A stretch of 60,283 nt of DNA from a virus (IMGVR_UViG_3300017788_000995:1-60283); one strand, 5' to 3'. Positions 16,957-25,185 are shown, counted from the stretch's first letter. Translations and numbers: made by a program. The notes: generated by a model not told the origin, from the sequence alone.

Positions 16957-18336
16957 ATGAGCAATACTACCAATCACTTTGATATTCTAAGTCTCAAACT
17001 CATTTCCTATGCGAGTGGAAGTGAGCAAGACATCACAAAGATGTGGGATGAGATTGAGATATTTGAGGATATGTACACCAACTGTCTCAGCGGACAAGTC
17101 ACTATCATTGATTCGCTGAATCTCATCTACCACTTCAGCATCTGTGGTAGAGAAAAACTTGAGATCAGTTTCAAGACTCCATTCTTCGACAACCTGTACG
17201 GTGGAACAGCGGTCACTCGAACATTCAGAGTCTACAAAATTAGCGAACGCGAACCTCAAGCCAATGACAAGTCTTTACGATACACTCTTCACTTTGTGTC
17301 AGAAGAGTTCGTGAAGAGTCAGCAAACAAAGGTCAGCAAGGCATACGAAGGCCGAGTTGATGACATCATCGAAAAGATCTACACGGATTACTTGAAGATA
17401 GACTACACAGGAAACAACAAGAAGGGTCTTGATGTAAGCAAGACCATGTTTCGCCACAAGTTCATCATCCCATACTGGAGTCCATTGTCTGCGATAAATT
17501 GGCTAACTGCAAGAGCAGTCGATGCCGATAACAAAGAGAATTGCAACTTCATCTTTTACGAAGACCTTGAAGGATTCAAGATGAAGTCATTTGCCGAACT
17601 GGCTAAACAGCAACCCATCGGCGAGTACGAGTACTTTCCCCAAGTGAGAGAAGATAAAGATGGAGTTCCTGCTTCTCGGGATCTAATGAAAGAGTATAGA
17701 ACTGTGCGAGAGTTCTTGATGATGGAGTATCACAACACCATGAAGAACATCGAGAATGGCTTTTATGCTTCTCGTCTTCTGTTTCACGACATCGTGCGAA
17801 AGAAATGGGGATACATAGACTATGCATACAATGAAGAGTTCTTTGGTGCAGATCATATTGAAAAGCATCCACTTGTTGCAGCGAACAATGACAACTTGAG
17901 TCCACACCCACTCAGCAACTTCAAGTACTATCCCAAGCACAAGTGGATGTACGGCAACGAAAACCAGTATGCCGACAATGACAAGTATCAGGAGTGGGTA
18001 CTCAAGCGTAATGCCCAAATGCAGCAAATAGAAGGGGCGCGCCTACAGTTCACACTACCAGGCAACTCTAAGATCAGAGTTGGTCAGGTAATCAAACTCA
18101 CAGTACCTTCATTTGAAGAGAAACTGAATCCATTCATAGATTGGTTAGATAAGTACATGAGTGGTAAGTACATCATCAGCGCAATCAGACATAATCTGAG
18201 ATTACGGGATGGATACCGAATGAGGCTAGAACTGTCACGCGACTCTCTACCCACCGCAATACCAGACAGCAAGGTTTGGTACAAGGGCGTGTTTCCCGAG
18301 CAAGGGGATTTCTTCTCATCAAGTGTAAAGGTATAA
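16957..18336 (+). CDS. Putative baseplate hub protein (gp27-like)
   Basis: The protein has 459 aa. The first ~200 residues (DEIEIFEDMYTNCLSGQV, LEISFKTPFFDN, FRVYKIS) look like the first barrel of a gp27/VgrG-type hub ring. FIIPYWSPLSAINWLTARAVD and NFIFYEDLEGFKMKS resemble the linking segment found in such hubs, and the second half has another beta-rich domain (GARLQFTLPGNSKIRVGQV). Location after gp53 and a T4-like baseplate block supports this. No lysozyme domain is fused, unlike T4 gp5. Confidence 0.6.
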   Translation: MSNTTNHFDILSLKLISYASGSEQDITKMWDEIEIFEDMYTNCLSGQVTIIDSLNLIYHFSICGREKLEISFKTPFFDNLYGGTAVTRTFRVYKISEREPQANDKSLRYTLHFVSEEFVKSQQTKVSKAYEGRVDDIIEKIYTDYLKIDYTGNNKKGLDVSKTMFRHKFIIPYWSPLSAINWLTARAVDADNKENCNFIFYEDLEGFKMKSFAELAKQQPIGEYEYFPQVREDKDGVPASRDLMKEYRTVREFLMMEYHNTMKNIENGFYASRLLFHDIVRKKWGYIDYAYNEEFFGADHIEKHPLVAANNDNLSPHPLSNFKYYPKHKWMYGNENQYADNDKYQEWVLKRNAQMQQIEGARLQFTLPGNSKIRVGQVIKLTVPSFEEKLNPFIDWLDKYMSGKYIISAIRHNLRLRDGYRMRLELSRDSLPTAIPDSKVWYKGVFPEQGDFFSSSVKV

Positions 18337-18346
18337 GGAGATTGAC

Positions 18347-18496
18347 ATGGATAACAAAATCAAACTCATCGAATCTGATAACAATGCAAGCATGACTGAA
18401 CAAGAGTTGGTGGAGTGGAAACTATGGGCAGAGAAGTGTCTAACAGAAGACAACACTAACTCGGCTATGTCTAGTCAGGACTTGAAAACCAAGTGA
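18347..18496 (+). CDS. Small acidic protein, 49 aa
   Basis: An ATG at 18347 follows AAGGAG and opens MDNKIKLIESDNNASMTEQE to a stop at 18494-18496. The protein is acidic and contains ELVEWKLWAEK, which looks like one amphipathic helix. It is ten bases after the hub gene and overlaps the 3' end of the convergent RuvC-like gene by 22 bases. The good ribosome site supports a real gene; function unknown. Confidence 0.6.
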   Translation: MDNKIKLIESDNNASMTEQELVEWKLWAEKCLTEDNTNSAMSSQDLKTK

Positions 18497-19029
18497 TGCC
18501 CATACTTGCAGATGTAATATGCATCTGCCAAGTCTGCTACTGGACTCTTGATCTGATCTGAAGCAACCCCAAGAATCCCCTGCAAATCCAAACGGCATTC
18601 TGCTTTGAAAGCGGCGTACATATCTTCTTTGTTTGCATTGCCTCGACCTGTTGCAAACTTCTTTACCTGTGTGGGAGGAACACTCTTGTATTCGATCTTG
18701 CTTTCCCACAGACGATACTTGAAGATGCCTGTGTTTTCTCCGATATGAAACACCTTGCCTTTGGCAGCAAACGCATAGTCTTCAATGCATACGAAGTCGC
18801 AATCTTTCACTATGTCTAATGTCCACGCCGATATGGAACCATACCGTTGGCACTCATGCTTGTGTTCTTGCATGAGAGTTCCGTGTATGTTGTTAGGGAA
18901 ACTCTGCTCGTACTTCTTTGTGCCAGACATGAAGTGCATGGTGCATTCAGAGATGCAGAACTTCTTATCGCCTTCAAAGACGCACACAGCAGGGCAGCGC
19001 AAACTGTAATCCACGCCTGCAATTCTCAT
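18475..19029 (-). CDS. RuvC-like Holliday junction resolvase
   Basis: The protein has 184 aa. The RNase H fold acidic set is visible: D7 in RIAGVDYS, E83 in VCIEDYAF, and the SPVADLADAYYI block (D166/D169). KGKVFHIGENTGIFK and VPPTQVKKFATGRGNANKEDM match RuvC-type resolvases, including the K-x-x-x-T-G-x-G-x-A-x-K segment. It would cut branched phage DNA before packaging, a job done by endonuclease VII in T4. It has its own upstream element and lies after the gp32 terminator. Confidence 0.8.
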   Translation of the reverse strand: MRIAGVDYSLRCPAVCVFEGDKKFCISECTMHFMSGTKKYEQSFPNNIHGTLMQEHKHECQRYGSISAWTLDIVKDCDFVCIEDYAFAAKGKVFHIGENTGIFKYRLWESKIEYKSVPPTQVKKFATGRGNANKEDMYAAFKAECRLDLQGILGVASDQIKSPVADLADAYYICKYGHHLVFKS

Positions 19030-19033
19030 GCCT

Positions 19034-19066
19034 TATGTATGCAAAAAACGCTATGTTGACAGCGAA
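19034..19066 (-). promoter_or_regulatory. TACATA motif and shared upstream box before the resolvase gene
   Basis: The minus strand reads TTCGCTGTCAAC (19066-19055), then a T-run, then GCATACATAAGGC before the ATG. The same 12-base box occurs at the same distance before the primase gene (32072-32083), 23 to 25 bases from the start codon. TACATA (19039-19034) is four bases from the ATG. Confidence 0.4.
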
Positions 19067-19070
19067 AAAC

Positions 19071-19099
19071 GAAAGAACGCGGATTGCTCCGCGTCTTTC
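19071..19099 (-). terminator. Terminator downstream of gp32
   Basis: ACGCGGA/TCCGCGT form a seven-pair stem with a TTGC loop, extended by GAAAG/CTTTC beyond a bulge. In the minus direction it is followed by TTTCGTTTTT. It separates gp32 from the resolvase gene and can also act on the plus strand. Confidence 0.8.
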
Positions 19100-19135
19100 T
19101 GCGATGGTTCTGAGTTGTTGCGCTGACGCAATGCG

Positions 19136-20095
19136 TCAGTCTTCTGAAGCAAGACGCTCGAAATAACTCATAGCGTCATCAGAATTATCTTCGTCTTCAG
19201 ACTCCTGCACCTTTTTGGGCGCAGGCTCTGGCTTCCTGGCAGTAGCAGGTGCAGCAGGCTTTGCTGCGCCGCTCGGCTTGAAGGTAGCACGAGGAGTCTG
19301 TTCCTCTTCGTCCAAGTCTACATCTTCGGCTGAAGACTTACGCGGAATTCCCGCATCAGACAACCCCATCACCACATCGTAACGGGCCTTCAATTCCTCG
19401 AAAGACTTGTGAGTATCAGGAGAAGTGAACTCCTTAAGAGAGTGCTGCTTCTTCCAAAGTGACTCCAACTTGGCGTCATCTCCATCGAAGAGTTCAGATG
19501 GGGCATCAAACTCGCTCTTGTCGTAGTTGATGTACCCTGCAACCTTACGAATCTTCAGTTTGAAGTCTGCACCCTTCCAAAAGTCGAAAGGATTGATCGG
19601 CTTCTCGTCTTCAAACTCAGGCTGCATTGCTTGCACAATCTTGTCGTGAATCTTCTTACCGTACTTGAAGAGGAACACCTTGCCCTCGTTCTGTGGTGCG
19701 GACGGATCGCTCACCACAAGAATGTTTGAGACATAGTGCAGTCGGCGCTTACGCTGCCGAGCAATATCCTTGTCTCCCTCATCTCCGCTGTTCCAAAGGC
19801 GTGAGTTGGCTTCACACACAGGACACTTCTTACCAACCGTGGTTGGGCAGTTTTCAATGAACCATCCACCTGGTCCTTGGAACCCATGAGAGAAGCAACG
19901 CGCCCACGGAATGTCTTCTCCCTCAACTGGAGGCAAGAATCGAATAACAGCATACCCGTTGCTTGACTTGTCTAGTTCAGGACGCCAGAAGCGATCATCC
20001 TTGTAAGAGTCGCTTCCCTTCTTTGCGAGTTTGTTGAGTTCGCTGCTCAGTTTGTCGAATCCACCTGATGACTTCTTTAAATCTTTGAATCCCAT
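19136..20095 (-). CDS. 32: Single-stranded DNA-binding protein gp32
   Basis: The start at 20095 (MGFKDLKKSSGG) has AAAGGAAAC upstream; a longer in-frame start would overlap the promoter. The protein is 319 aa. GYAVIRFLPPVEGEDIPWAR and FSHGFQGPGGWFIENCPTT lead into a zinc site (H-x-C...CPVC). The core FLFKYGKKIHDKI and PFDFWKGADFKLKIRK are gp32 hallmarks. The C-terminus is acidic (SEDEDNSDD), as expected for partner binding. It coats ssDNA during replication and recombination. It sits next to gp59 and gp33, as in T4. Confidence 0.95.
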   Translation of the reverse strand: MGFKDLKKSSGGFDKLSSELNKLAKKGSDSYKDDRFWRPELDKSSNGYAVIRFLPPVEGEDIPWARCFSHGFQGPGGWFIENCPTTVGKKCPVCEANSRLWNSGDEGDKDIARQRKRRLHYVSNILVVSDPSAPQNEGKVFLFKYGKKIHDKIVQAMQPEFEDEKPINPFDFWKGADFKLKIRKVAGYINYDKSEFDAPSELFDGDDAKLESLWKKQHSLKEFTSPDTHKSFEELKARYDVVMGLSDAGIPRKSSAEDVDLDEEEQTPRATFKPSGAAKPAAPATARKPEPAPKKVQESEDEDNSDDAMSYFERLASED

Positions 20096-20133
20096 TGTTT
20101 CGTTTCCTTTCTGTTTTGTGTAACGATGTATCA

Positions 20134-20161
20134 AGTATACAGTATCTATCAGCAAAGTCAA
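20134..20161 (-). promoter_or_regulatory. Sigma70-type promoter for gp32
   Basis: On the minus strand: TTGACT (20161-20156), 16 bases, TATACT (20139-20134). The expected start leaves a ~30-base leader with a ribosome site. It overlaps the gp59 stop codon. Confidence 0.8.
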
Positions 20162-20817
20162 GCCTTGACATCATGCTTGCTGACTTTTTCTTTCAACAAT
20201 TTCTTGAACTTATTTGGGTTGGCGCACACAGATACAAATGGCTTGTACCGTATCACCTTCTTATAGAGTGTGTCCCAAGTGAAATCTCCCTTGAGTGTTT
20301 TGTCTGCTCTACGCATAAAGCCTAGAATGCAGTCTAGTAGCACAAGCGTTTCTATATGAATATCACCACTCATACACATCTGAAATGCTAGAGGATATTT
20401 GGTATGTTCTAGAGTGCCAATCTCGCGTACAACTGTAGGTGAGAACAAAGCATTGAAAGAGATGCCATTCTTTTCAAGATGATTCAGCATGAACTCACAG
20501 TCTTGCCCAAATGTATAAGTGATACTCTCTTGAGTCCGTTTCCAATCGGTATACACCTGATCGCATTGAGAGTCGAAGGCATCTCCGATCCATAACTGAT
20601 CGTTCATCAGAAAGTTGGATACGAAGAACTCTAGTAGTTCGCTTTCACTGTATCGCTTGGCTAACTTCTCAAAGAAGTAACGATCCTGCCTACGCTCAAA
20701 TGTCTGTGCGCTTGCCCGTGTCTTTCCTCCGTACTTGAAATAGTCGTAACTATCGTGGGTAAAATGACTTTTCACGGCTAGATAGACTTTATATGCGGAG
20801 AAGCCTGTTGCTTTCAT
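20158..20817 (-). CDS. 59: Helicase loader gp59
   Basis: The protein has 219 aa. YKVYLAVKSHFTHDSYDYFK and FERRQDRYFFEKLAKRY, then FFVSNFL and DQLWIGDAF, and YTDWKRTQESITYTF follow the order of gp59-type helicase assembly proteins. It loads gp41 onto gp32-coated forks. The gp33 stop and gp59 start overlap as ATGA. The gp33-gp59-gp32 order equals that in T4, which adds weight. Confidence 0.85.
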   Translation of the reverse strand: MKATGFSAYKVYLAVKSHFTHDSYDYFKYGGKTRASAQTFERRQDRYFFEKLAKRYSESELLEFFVSNFLMNDQLWIGDAFDSQCDQVYTDWKRTQESITYTFGQDCEFMLNHLEKNGISFNALFSPTVVREIGTLEHTKYPLAFQMCMSGDIHIETLVLLDCILGFMRRADKTLKGDFTWDTLYKKVIRYKPFVSVCANPNKFKKLLKEKVSKHDVKA

Positions 20818-21029
20818 ACAGGTAACTTTGGAGTTGCGGGAAGCAAGTTGATAGTTTCTCCCTCTGCTCTGATCTTTTCAATGATCGGTTTGGACAAATA
20901 CTTGGCTGCTTGCTCAGGATCAATCCTCATCTCGTCACACACGGCAAGAACACTTTCAATGTATCCATTCTTGTGCTTGGCGAGATGCTTTTCTAGGCGA
21001 TCAAGAAACTGCTTCTGTGTTACTAGCAA
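20814..21029 (-). CDS. 33: Late transcription coactivator gp33
   Basis: The protein has 71 aa. HKNGYIESVLAVCDEM, DPEQAAKYLSKPIIEKI and AEGETINLLP line up with T4 gp33 (a Gly-hydrophobic-Ile-Glu helix, then I-I-E-K-I, then N-L-L). In T4, gp33 binds the RNA polymerase flap and the gp45 clamp through a C-terminal L-D-F-L-L tail. Here the protein ends PATPKLPV, so the clamp-binding tail appears missing or changed. It is shorter than T4 gp33 (112 aa). ATGA overlap with gp59. Confidence 0.75.
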   Translation of the reverse strand: MLVTQKQFLDRLEKHLAKHKNGYIESVLAVCDEMRIDPEQAAKYLSKPIIEKIRAEGETINLLPATPKLPV

Positions 21030-22152
21030 CTTGCATCGCTCCTGTTGGTTGGGGTTGCTGAACCATGTGCTGTAGTTTGCTGATGACCTCTACAAACTTG
21101 TCAACACCTTCCTTGCTGTAGAACCTCGGAGGATCATCAAAGAATGTTGATTCGGGAATCTTTAATGCCGTTACTGCTGCCACAAGTCTCTCGTAGTCGC
21201 TTTTGGTAGTGCGAATGATTCCAACATAAGATCCTCGTAGTTTAGGATACTTGGCGATAGACATACGATAGAAGTTCGCGGCAATTTGCATTCCCTCCAA
21301 CACCATTGCATCTTTGTTTGGATCTTCTGAGTTCTGAATTTGCTCAGTCTGATACTCAAAGAAGTTGCCAGCAAATACAGCGGCTTGTGCTGCTTCAGCA
21401 GGCCATTGAGAATTGTCGTACACGCTCTTCAAGACATCCAAACAAGCAGCGTCTTTGCGATAGTACAGTTGACGCCCATAGTAGTACTTGCGCGTGGGAG
21501 CATCAGAATGCTCCACAGTATCCATACGCATCATCTCAAGAATTCTATCGTTGTCGTGATTCTTGCCCACATCATCAGGGTGATCTACGCTGTGGTCGAT
21601 GACTACCTGAATACCTTTTGTTTCAGGAAGCAAGTGTTCGTGAAAACGATACATCCACTTCGCTTTACCTGGCCGCCAAATGCAGTTGCGCGGAAACTTA
21701 TGCCCAAACTTGGTTCGATGGAAGATGCTAACAACACCGATATGCGGGGTAACTCGCTGTAGTTTCCAACGCAAGTCTCTACCCTTTTCTAGCACTTCAT
21801 CAGCATCAAACATTGCAATCCATGTTGCCTTGCCTGCATTTGCTAGTTCTACTGCCTTGTTTCGCGCATCGGAGAATGAATCAGGCCAAGGCATGGTATG
21901 CACTTCTGCGCCCAACTGCTTGGCAAGTTCAACCGTATTGTCTGTACTACCCGTGTCAACTATCACAACGCGATCAGCAAATCCTTCTAGGCTCTTCATA
22001 AGCCTGGATATATTGTTTGCTTCGTTCTTTGTGATGAACACAGAAACAATGCTGAAGTTACGCAAATCGGTCAAGTACTTGTGTACTTGCTTGCCTCGTT
22101 CTAATCTTTGCTTTTGTGCTTTGTTCTGTTTGCGACGCTCATTCTTTTTCAT
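21001..22152 (-). CDS. Family 2 glycosyltransferase
   Basis: The protein has 383 aa. FSIVSVFITKNEANNISRLM opens a GT-A fold. VVIVDTGSTDNTVELAKQLG is the nucleotide-sugar motif, and WIAMFDADEVLE the DxD-type metal site, typical of the GT2 subgroup with tetratricopeptide-like C-termini. The N-terminus (~25 residues) is very basic (KKNERRKQNKAQKQRLERGK). The stop overlaps the gp33 start by 29 bases. GGGAG lies before the ATG and a sigma70-type promoter is upstream. The acceptor is unknown; phage DNA or virion surface are options. Confidence 0.85.
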   Translation of the reverse strand: MKKNERRKQNKAQKQRLERGKQVHKYLTDLRNFSIVSVFITKNEANNISRLMKSLEGFADRVVIVDTGSTDNTVELAKQLGAEVHTMPWPDSFSDARNKAVELANAGKATWIAMFDADEVLEKGRDLRWKLQRVTPHIGVVSIFHRTKFGHKFPRNCIWRPGKAKWMYRFHEHLLPETKGIQVVIDHSVDHPDDVGKNHDNDRILEMMRMDTVEHSDAPTRKYYYGRQLYYRKDAACLDVLKSVYDNSQWPAEAAQAAVFAGNFFEYQTEQIQNSEDPNKDAMVLEGMQIAANFYRMSIAKYPKLRGSYVGIIRTTKSDYERLVAAVTALKIPESTFFDDPPRFYSKEGVDKFVEVISKLQHMVQQPQPTGAMQVASNTEAVS

Positions 22153-22170
22153 AAAGGACTCCCATCGAGT

Positions 22171-22198
22171 AAATTATCATAGACACCAATCAAGTCAA
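22171..22198 (-). promoter_or_regulatory. Sigma70-type promoter for the GT2-gp33-gp59 operon
   Basis: On the minus strand: TTGACT (22198-22193), 16 bases, TAATTT (22176-22171). The leader would be about 11 bases with GGGAG. It lies over the 3' end of the HNH gene. Confidence 0.65.
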
Positions 22199-22714
22199 CC
22201 ATCTGCTCCAAATTGTTTTGTGATACTCGTCAGATATTTCCACAAACAGTAATCCCCGCTTCGGAGCAACTGGTTGTGTTCTGAGTTTCATGTTTGCTTC
22301 GTTCGGAGTGCGATTGCTTTTTTTGGCATTACACTTCTTGCACGACACTACAACATTTGTCCATTCGTGCTTGCCTCCACGAGACTTAGGCATCACATGA
22401 TCTATGGTAGCACGCTCTCCGCTCACATGACATCCGCAATACTGGCATTCGTTGTTGTCTCTGCGAGTGATGTTGCGCTTGCTTGGGCGTGCCAATCTGT
22501 ATGGGATATACACATAGTTCACCAGTACAAGTGCAGATGGTAGATGAAATACACCAGATCCTGTCTTGATCTCGTAGCAATGCTCGTAGTTAAATGGTGA
22601 CCGCGCCTTGCCTTGTATGAGCATGGTTACTGCGCGCCACCAATCAATGACTCCGATGACCTGTTCTGATATGTTTAGAAGAAGAACTTTCCTGTTTTCA
22701 ATTAGCGTGTCCAT
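22190..22714 (-). CDS. HNH endonuclease (CxxC type)
   Basis: The start is set at 22714 (MDTLIENRKVLLLN), with GGAGATCAAGA before it; the protein is 174 aa. The core CQYCGCHVSG, then ATIDHVMPKSRGGKHEWTN, then CKKCNAKKSNRTP is a full His-Asn-His nuclease with two CxxC pairs. It resembles bacterial-type orphan HNH proteins present in many T4-like phages. It is free-standing rather than interrupting a gene. Function may be homing, DNA degradation or packaging support; undecided. Confidence 0.8.
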   Translation of the reverse strand: MDTLIENRKVLLLNISEQVIGVIDWWRAVTMLIQGKARSPFNYEHCYEIKTGSGVFHLPSALVLVNYVYIPYRLARPSKRNITRRDNNECQYCGCHVSGERATIDHVMPKSRGGKHEWTNVVVSCKKCNAKKSNRTPNEANMKLRTQPVAPKRGLLFVEISDEYHKTIWSRWLT

Positions 22715-23438
22715 TCTTGATCTCCTCAATGACCTCATCGGGATCAAACTCTGCATAGAACTCGTCAATGCGTTCTTTCAACTCGGGCACAAATCGTTTG
22801 GGCGATTCCACAAATGCTTGCTCTTCGCCTTCTGCGCTCACCATCATAATCACGATCTGTGGAACACGAGTACCAATCAACTCTTGAAACATGATGGAGT
22901 ACGCGGTTGCTTGCAAGAAATAATCATGGCATCCTCGTGAGTCCTTCATACGCTCTGCTGTCTTGAAGTCGATGACGCTGAGTTTGCCATCAAACTCGGC
23001 AACACAATCTGTTCTGCCAGCGAGTCGCATCATGTTGCTGTACAGAGGCACTTCCAATCCCGCCACATTGTTCACGAAACGATCAACCCTAGGCTTGATC
23101 TTCAAAAACATCTCTTCCAGTTGTGGTCTACCAAACAACACCTGAAATGGATCACGATTTGAAAGGTAGTACTCCATAGTTAGGTGGAAGTTCTTACCTC
23201 GCTCAAGAATCATGCGGCTCTTGTCTGCATTATCTTCGCGCCACTTCTTCCACTTGTCACGATCTCTCCACCCCGTGACGGTGGTTACAGACGGATACCA
23301 CACCAGTTCGCCTTCAGCGCCTGGAGTTTGGTAGAACCGTTTGCCGTTCACAATCTGATCTTTGAGATTGGGCAACTCAATCAAGTTCTGGCGAAAGTTG
23401 CCGATGTTATACTTTGGCTGTGCTTCTTTATTCATCAT
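22698..23438 (-). CDS. PD-(D/E)XK exonuclease, Cas4/MGME1-like
   Basis: The protein has 246 aa. SVTTVTGW and RGKNFHLTMEYYL (residues ~80-92) are the N-terminal blocks of MGME1/RecB-like exonucleases. The core is RTDCVAEFDGKLSVIDFKTA (D, then D-F-K), followed by the Q-A-type helix YFLQATAYSIMF. Such enzymes degrade DNA ends processively. The first two codons are both ATG; a strong promoter -10 ends two bases before the first, so the second ATG (23435) may be the real start on a leaderless mRNA. Confidence 0.8.
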   Translation of the reverse strand: MMNKEAQPKYNIGNFRQNLIELPNLKDQIVNGKRFYQTPGAEGELVWYPSVTTVTGWRDRDKWKKWREDNADKSRMILERGKNFHLTMEYYLSNRDPFQVLFGRPQLEEMFLKIKPRVDRFVNNVAGLEVPLYSNMMRLAGRTDCVAEFDGKLSVIDFKTAERMKDSRGCHDYFLQATAYSIMFQELIGTRVPQIVIMMVSAEGEEQAFVESPKRFVPELKERIDEFYAEFDPDEVIEEIKNGHAN

Positions 23439-23440
23439 GT

Positions 23441-23469
23441 AAGTCTACTACAATTTCGAGAAAAGTCAA
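23441..23469 (-). promoter_or_regulatory. Sigma70-type promoter for the exonuclease gene
   Basis: On the minus strand: TTGACT (23469-23464), 17 bases, TAGACT (23446-23441). It is only two bases from the first ATG, so transcription would begin at about the second ATG. Confidence 0.65.
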
Positions 23470-23756
23470 CCAAATCTATCTTTTAAACGCTGACGAGTTC
23501 CATCAAATCGTGGTGCCCGTTTGGCAATCTCTTTCATTCTGTCTCGGAATCCTGCATCCAAGTTGCCGTATCCTAGTGGATCCATGCGAGAGTCTACTGC
23601 CACATTCGGGCCTTCTCCCCATATGGTTTGTTCGATCTTGCCTTTGTGTTTGCAAGCAGGACATGGCGCCTTACAAGGCTTAGTATGATCTGCCATCTTC
23701 AGAAACTCTTCAAACTTGTGTTCGCACTTGTGACACACATACTGATAAATTGGCAT
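23466..23756 (-). CDS. FmdB-family zinc ribbon protein
   Basis: The protein has 96 aa. MPIYQYVCHKCEHKFEEF is the FmdB N-terminus, with C8/C11 and C32/C35 (PCPACK) forming one zinc ribbon. The C-terminal part is basic and helical (MKEIAKRAPRFDGTRQRLK). FmdB-type ribbons are thought to be regulators, but their role in phages is not known. AAAGGA precedes the ATG. It sits two bases after the ParB-like internal-protein candidate. Confidence 0.75.
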   Translation of the reverse strand: MPIYQYVCHKCEHKFEEFLKMADHTKPCKAPCPACKHKGKIEQTIWGEGPNVAVDSRMDPLGYGNLDAGFRDRMKEIAKRAPRFDGTRQRLKDRFG

Positions 23757-23758
23757 GA

Positions 23759-24535
23759 TTATCCTTTCGCGTATGGAGCCCTGATATCCAAGCCCCCGTG
23801 GGTCAGCAATGCGCTTGCTGTGTGGTGCTGCGCCTTATCTGCGTCTATCACTGGCATATCTTTACGCGCTGGCGCACCTGCGGGCGGCCTCTTTGCTTTC
23901 AGCGCATTGAAACGCTTCTGCAATTCTTTCTCACCGATCTTGTTTAGCCATGCTGCTGCTTTGTTTTTGTCGTAGAACTTAGGACTAATATACTTTCCTG
24001 TCTTGATGATGTCAAGTATATCTGCGAAAGAAGCGTCATAAAGGCTGATATCTCCACCTCCTGGCGCTCCGCGGCGTTCGTTTCCAAGCGCATCTCCCAA
24101 TGCTCTGAGTACAGGAACCAAGTCTCCGATACCTAGATCGGCTTTGAGTCCTCCAACCTTTGCAGTTGGATTAGCAAGCATGGTTGCTGCCCATCGGTGA
24201 TGCCCGTCCAAGATGTAGTTGTCTTTGGATATGACTGCTTTCAAGTCTCCACCAGCCACTCCACCAATTGCCATACCAATCACTTTACCCATGAAGATTT
24301 CACTTTGAGTTGGCATCAATTGACTCGCTGCGATATTAGCAGGGGATGTCTTAACCACATCGTCTTTGGAGTTTCCATCCTTATGTCCTTTGGTGAGAAA
24401 CACCTTGGCGAGAGCAGTGGTAATGGGATTTGGAAACTGTGCGGGATCAACAACCTTTGTAGGAAGGTCTTCCATGAGTTCAACCGCGTGTTCGATGAGT
24501 CTGCTAATTACGCAATAGTCTTTGAAACTCTTCAT
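23759..24535 (-). CDS. ParB-like protein with possible capsid-targeting N-terminus
   Basis: The protein has 258 aa. It starts MKSFKDYCVISRLIEHA. The first seven residues match the targeting peptides of the packaged proteins at 4.6-7.2 kb, and LIE could be the protease site, though the spacing is longer. The core AVISKDNYILDGHHRWAATM is the ParB/sulfiredoxin-type signature (D-G-H-H-R). The C-terminal part includes PPAGAPARKD, DADKAQHHTAS and a long helix. A second ParB-like gene lies at 7.2 kb. It may be a phosphoryl-transfer or nuclease-type fold; packaging is a weaker inference here. Confidence 0.6.
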   Translation of the reverse strand: MKSFKDYCVISRLIEHAVELMEDLPTKVVDPAQFPNPITTALAKVFLTKGHKDGNSKDDVVKTSPANIAASQLMPTQSEIFMGKVIGMAIGGVAGGDLKAVISKDNYILDGHHRWAATMLANPTAKVGGLKADLGIGDLVPVLRALGDALGNERRGAPGGGDISLYDASFADILDIIKTGKYISPKFYDKNKAAAWLNKIGEKELQKRFNALKAKRPPAGAPARKDMPVIDADKAQHHTASALLTHGGLDIRAPYAKG

Positions 24536-24538
24536 GTA

Positions 24539-25147
24539 TCACCCGTTTGTGTGCTTGAAGAATTCAATCTGACGCAAACGCTTCAGAGCCTTTTCTTCTG
24601 ATCCATACACACCAAAACTTTTGTCTCCGTCTTTGGACATGACTTCGTATTTACCATCATCGCGCTTCACAATCTTTTCTACCAGTTCTTCTGTTAGACG
24701 AATTGAATGAACAGCGTTGATGATAACTTTCTTGGAGGTTGCTCTTGCATATGCCCATGTGACTCCACCCAGGCTACTTGTCTCAGGAACCACTTCTTTC
24801 TTGTTGCTCTTCAGAATGAATTCTGGCTTGCCTAGCATGATGCGTTTCAAGATGATGACCACATCTATTTCTTTGCTTTGATTGGCTGGGTCGAATCCCA
24901 TGGCATCAATCTCTGCGGTCTTCTTCATGCTCATCAGTTTCTTGACTTCAGCAGCAGAATCATCTGTGTCTGCTTTGAGTTTCTTCTCCAACGCCTTGCG
25001 ATCCTTGTCGCTGATTACTGGTTTAGTGGCAATGATATTACCAAAACGATCCGACTTCCGCTTCAGGGAGTTCATTGCACCTGCAAAGAATCCTGGCATT
25101 TCATCGGGAGGAGTAACTGGTGCTTCGTTTACGGTTGGGTCTTTCAT
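24539..25147 (-). CDS. Conserved-type phage protein of unknown function
   Basis: The protein has 202 aa. It is Lys-rich, with a helical N-terminal half (KDRKALEKKLKADTDD). The central region (SKEIDVVIILKRIMLG, GGVTWAYARATSKK) is probably globular. The C-terminus YEVMSKDGDKSFGVYGSEE then KALKRLRQIEFFKH resembles a short module found at the end of many aquatic phage proteins. No capsid-targeting peptide is present. GAGAG lies before the ATG; TACATA is at 25171-25166. It is first in a three-gene minus-strand group with the ParB-like and FmdB proteins. Confidence 0.5.
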   Translation of the reverse strand: MKDPTVNEAPVTPPDEMPGFFAGAMNSLKRKSDRFGNIIATKPVISDKDRKALEKKLKADTDDSAAEVKKLMSMKKTAEIDAMGFDPANQSKEIDVVIILKRIMLGKPEFILKSNKKEVVPETSSLGGVTWAYARATSKKVIINAVHSIRLTEELVEKIVKRDDGKYEVMSKDGDKSFGVYGSEEKALKRLRQIEFFKHTNG

Positions 25148-25165
25148 AGCGTTCTCTCTTTGCTA

Positions 25166-25171
25166 TATGTA
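25166..25171 (-). promoter_or_regulatory. TACATA motif upstream of the 202-aa gene
   Basis: The minus strand reads GACTACATATAGC, 19 bases before the ATG at 25147, with a GAGAG ribosome site between. On the plus strand the same bases read TGCTATATG, a possible extended -10 for the rRNA-like element. Confidence 0.35.
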
Positions 25172-25185
25172 GTCGCCAAAGAAAA

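Noticed and set aside
19055-19066. TTGACAGCG read as a plus-strand -35 box
   Set aside because: No -10 at a suitable distance and the next plus-strand gene is far away; the minus-strand reading as a shared upstream box fits gene positions.
22190-22714. HNH gene as part of a group I intron
   Set aside because: No interrupted gene or intron core flanks it; it is free-standing between complete genes.
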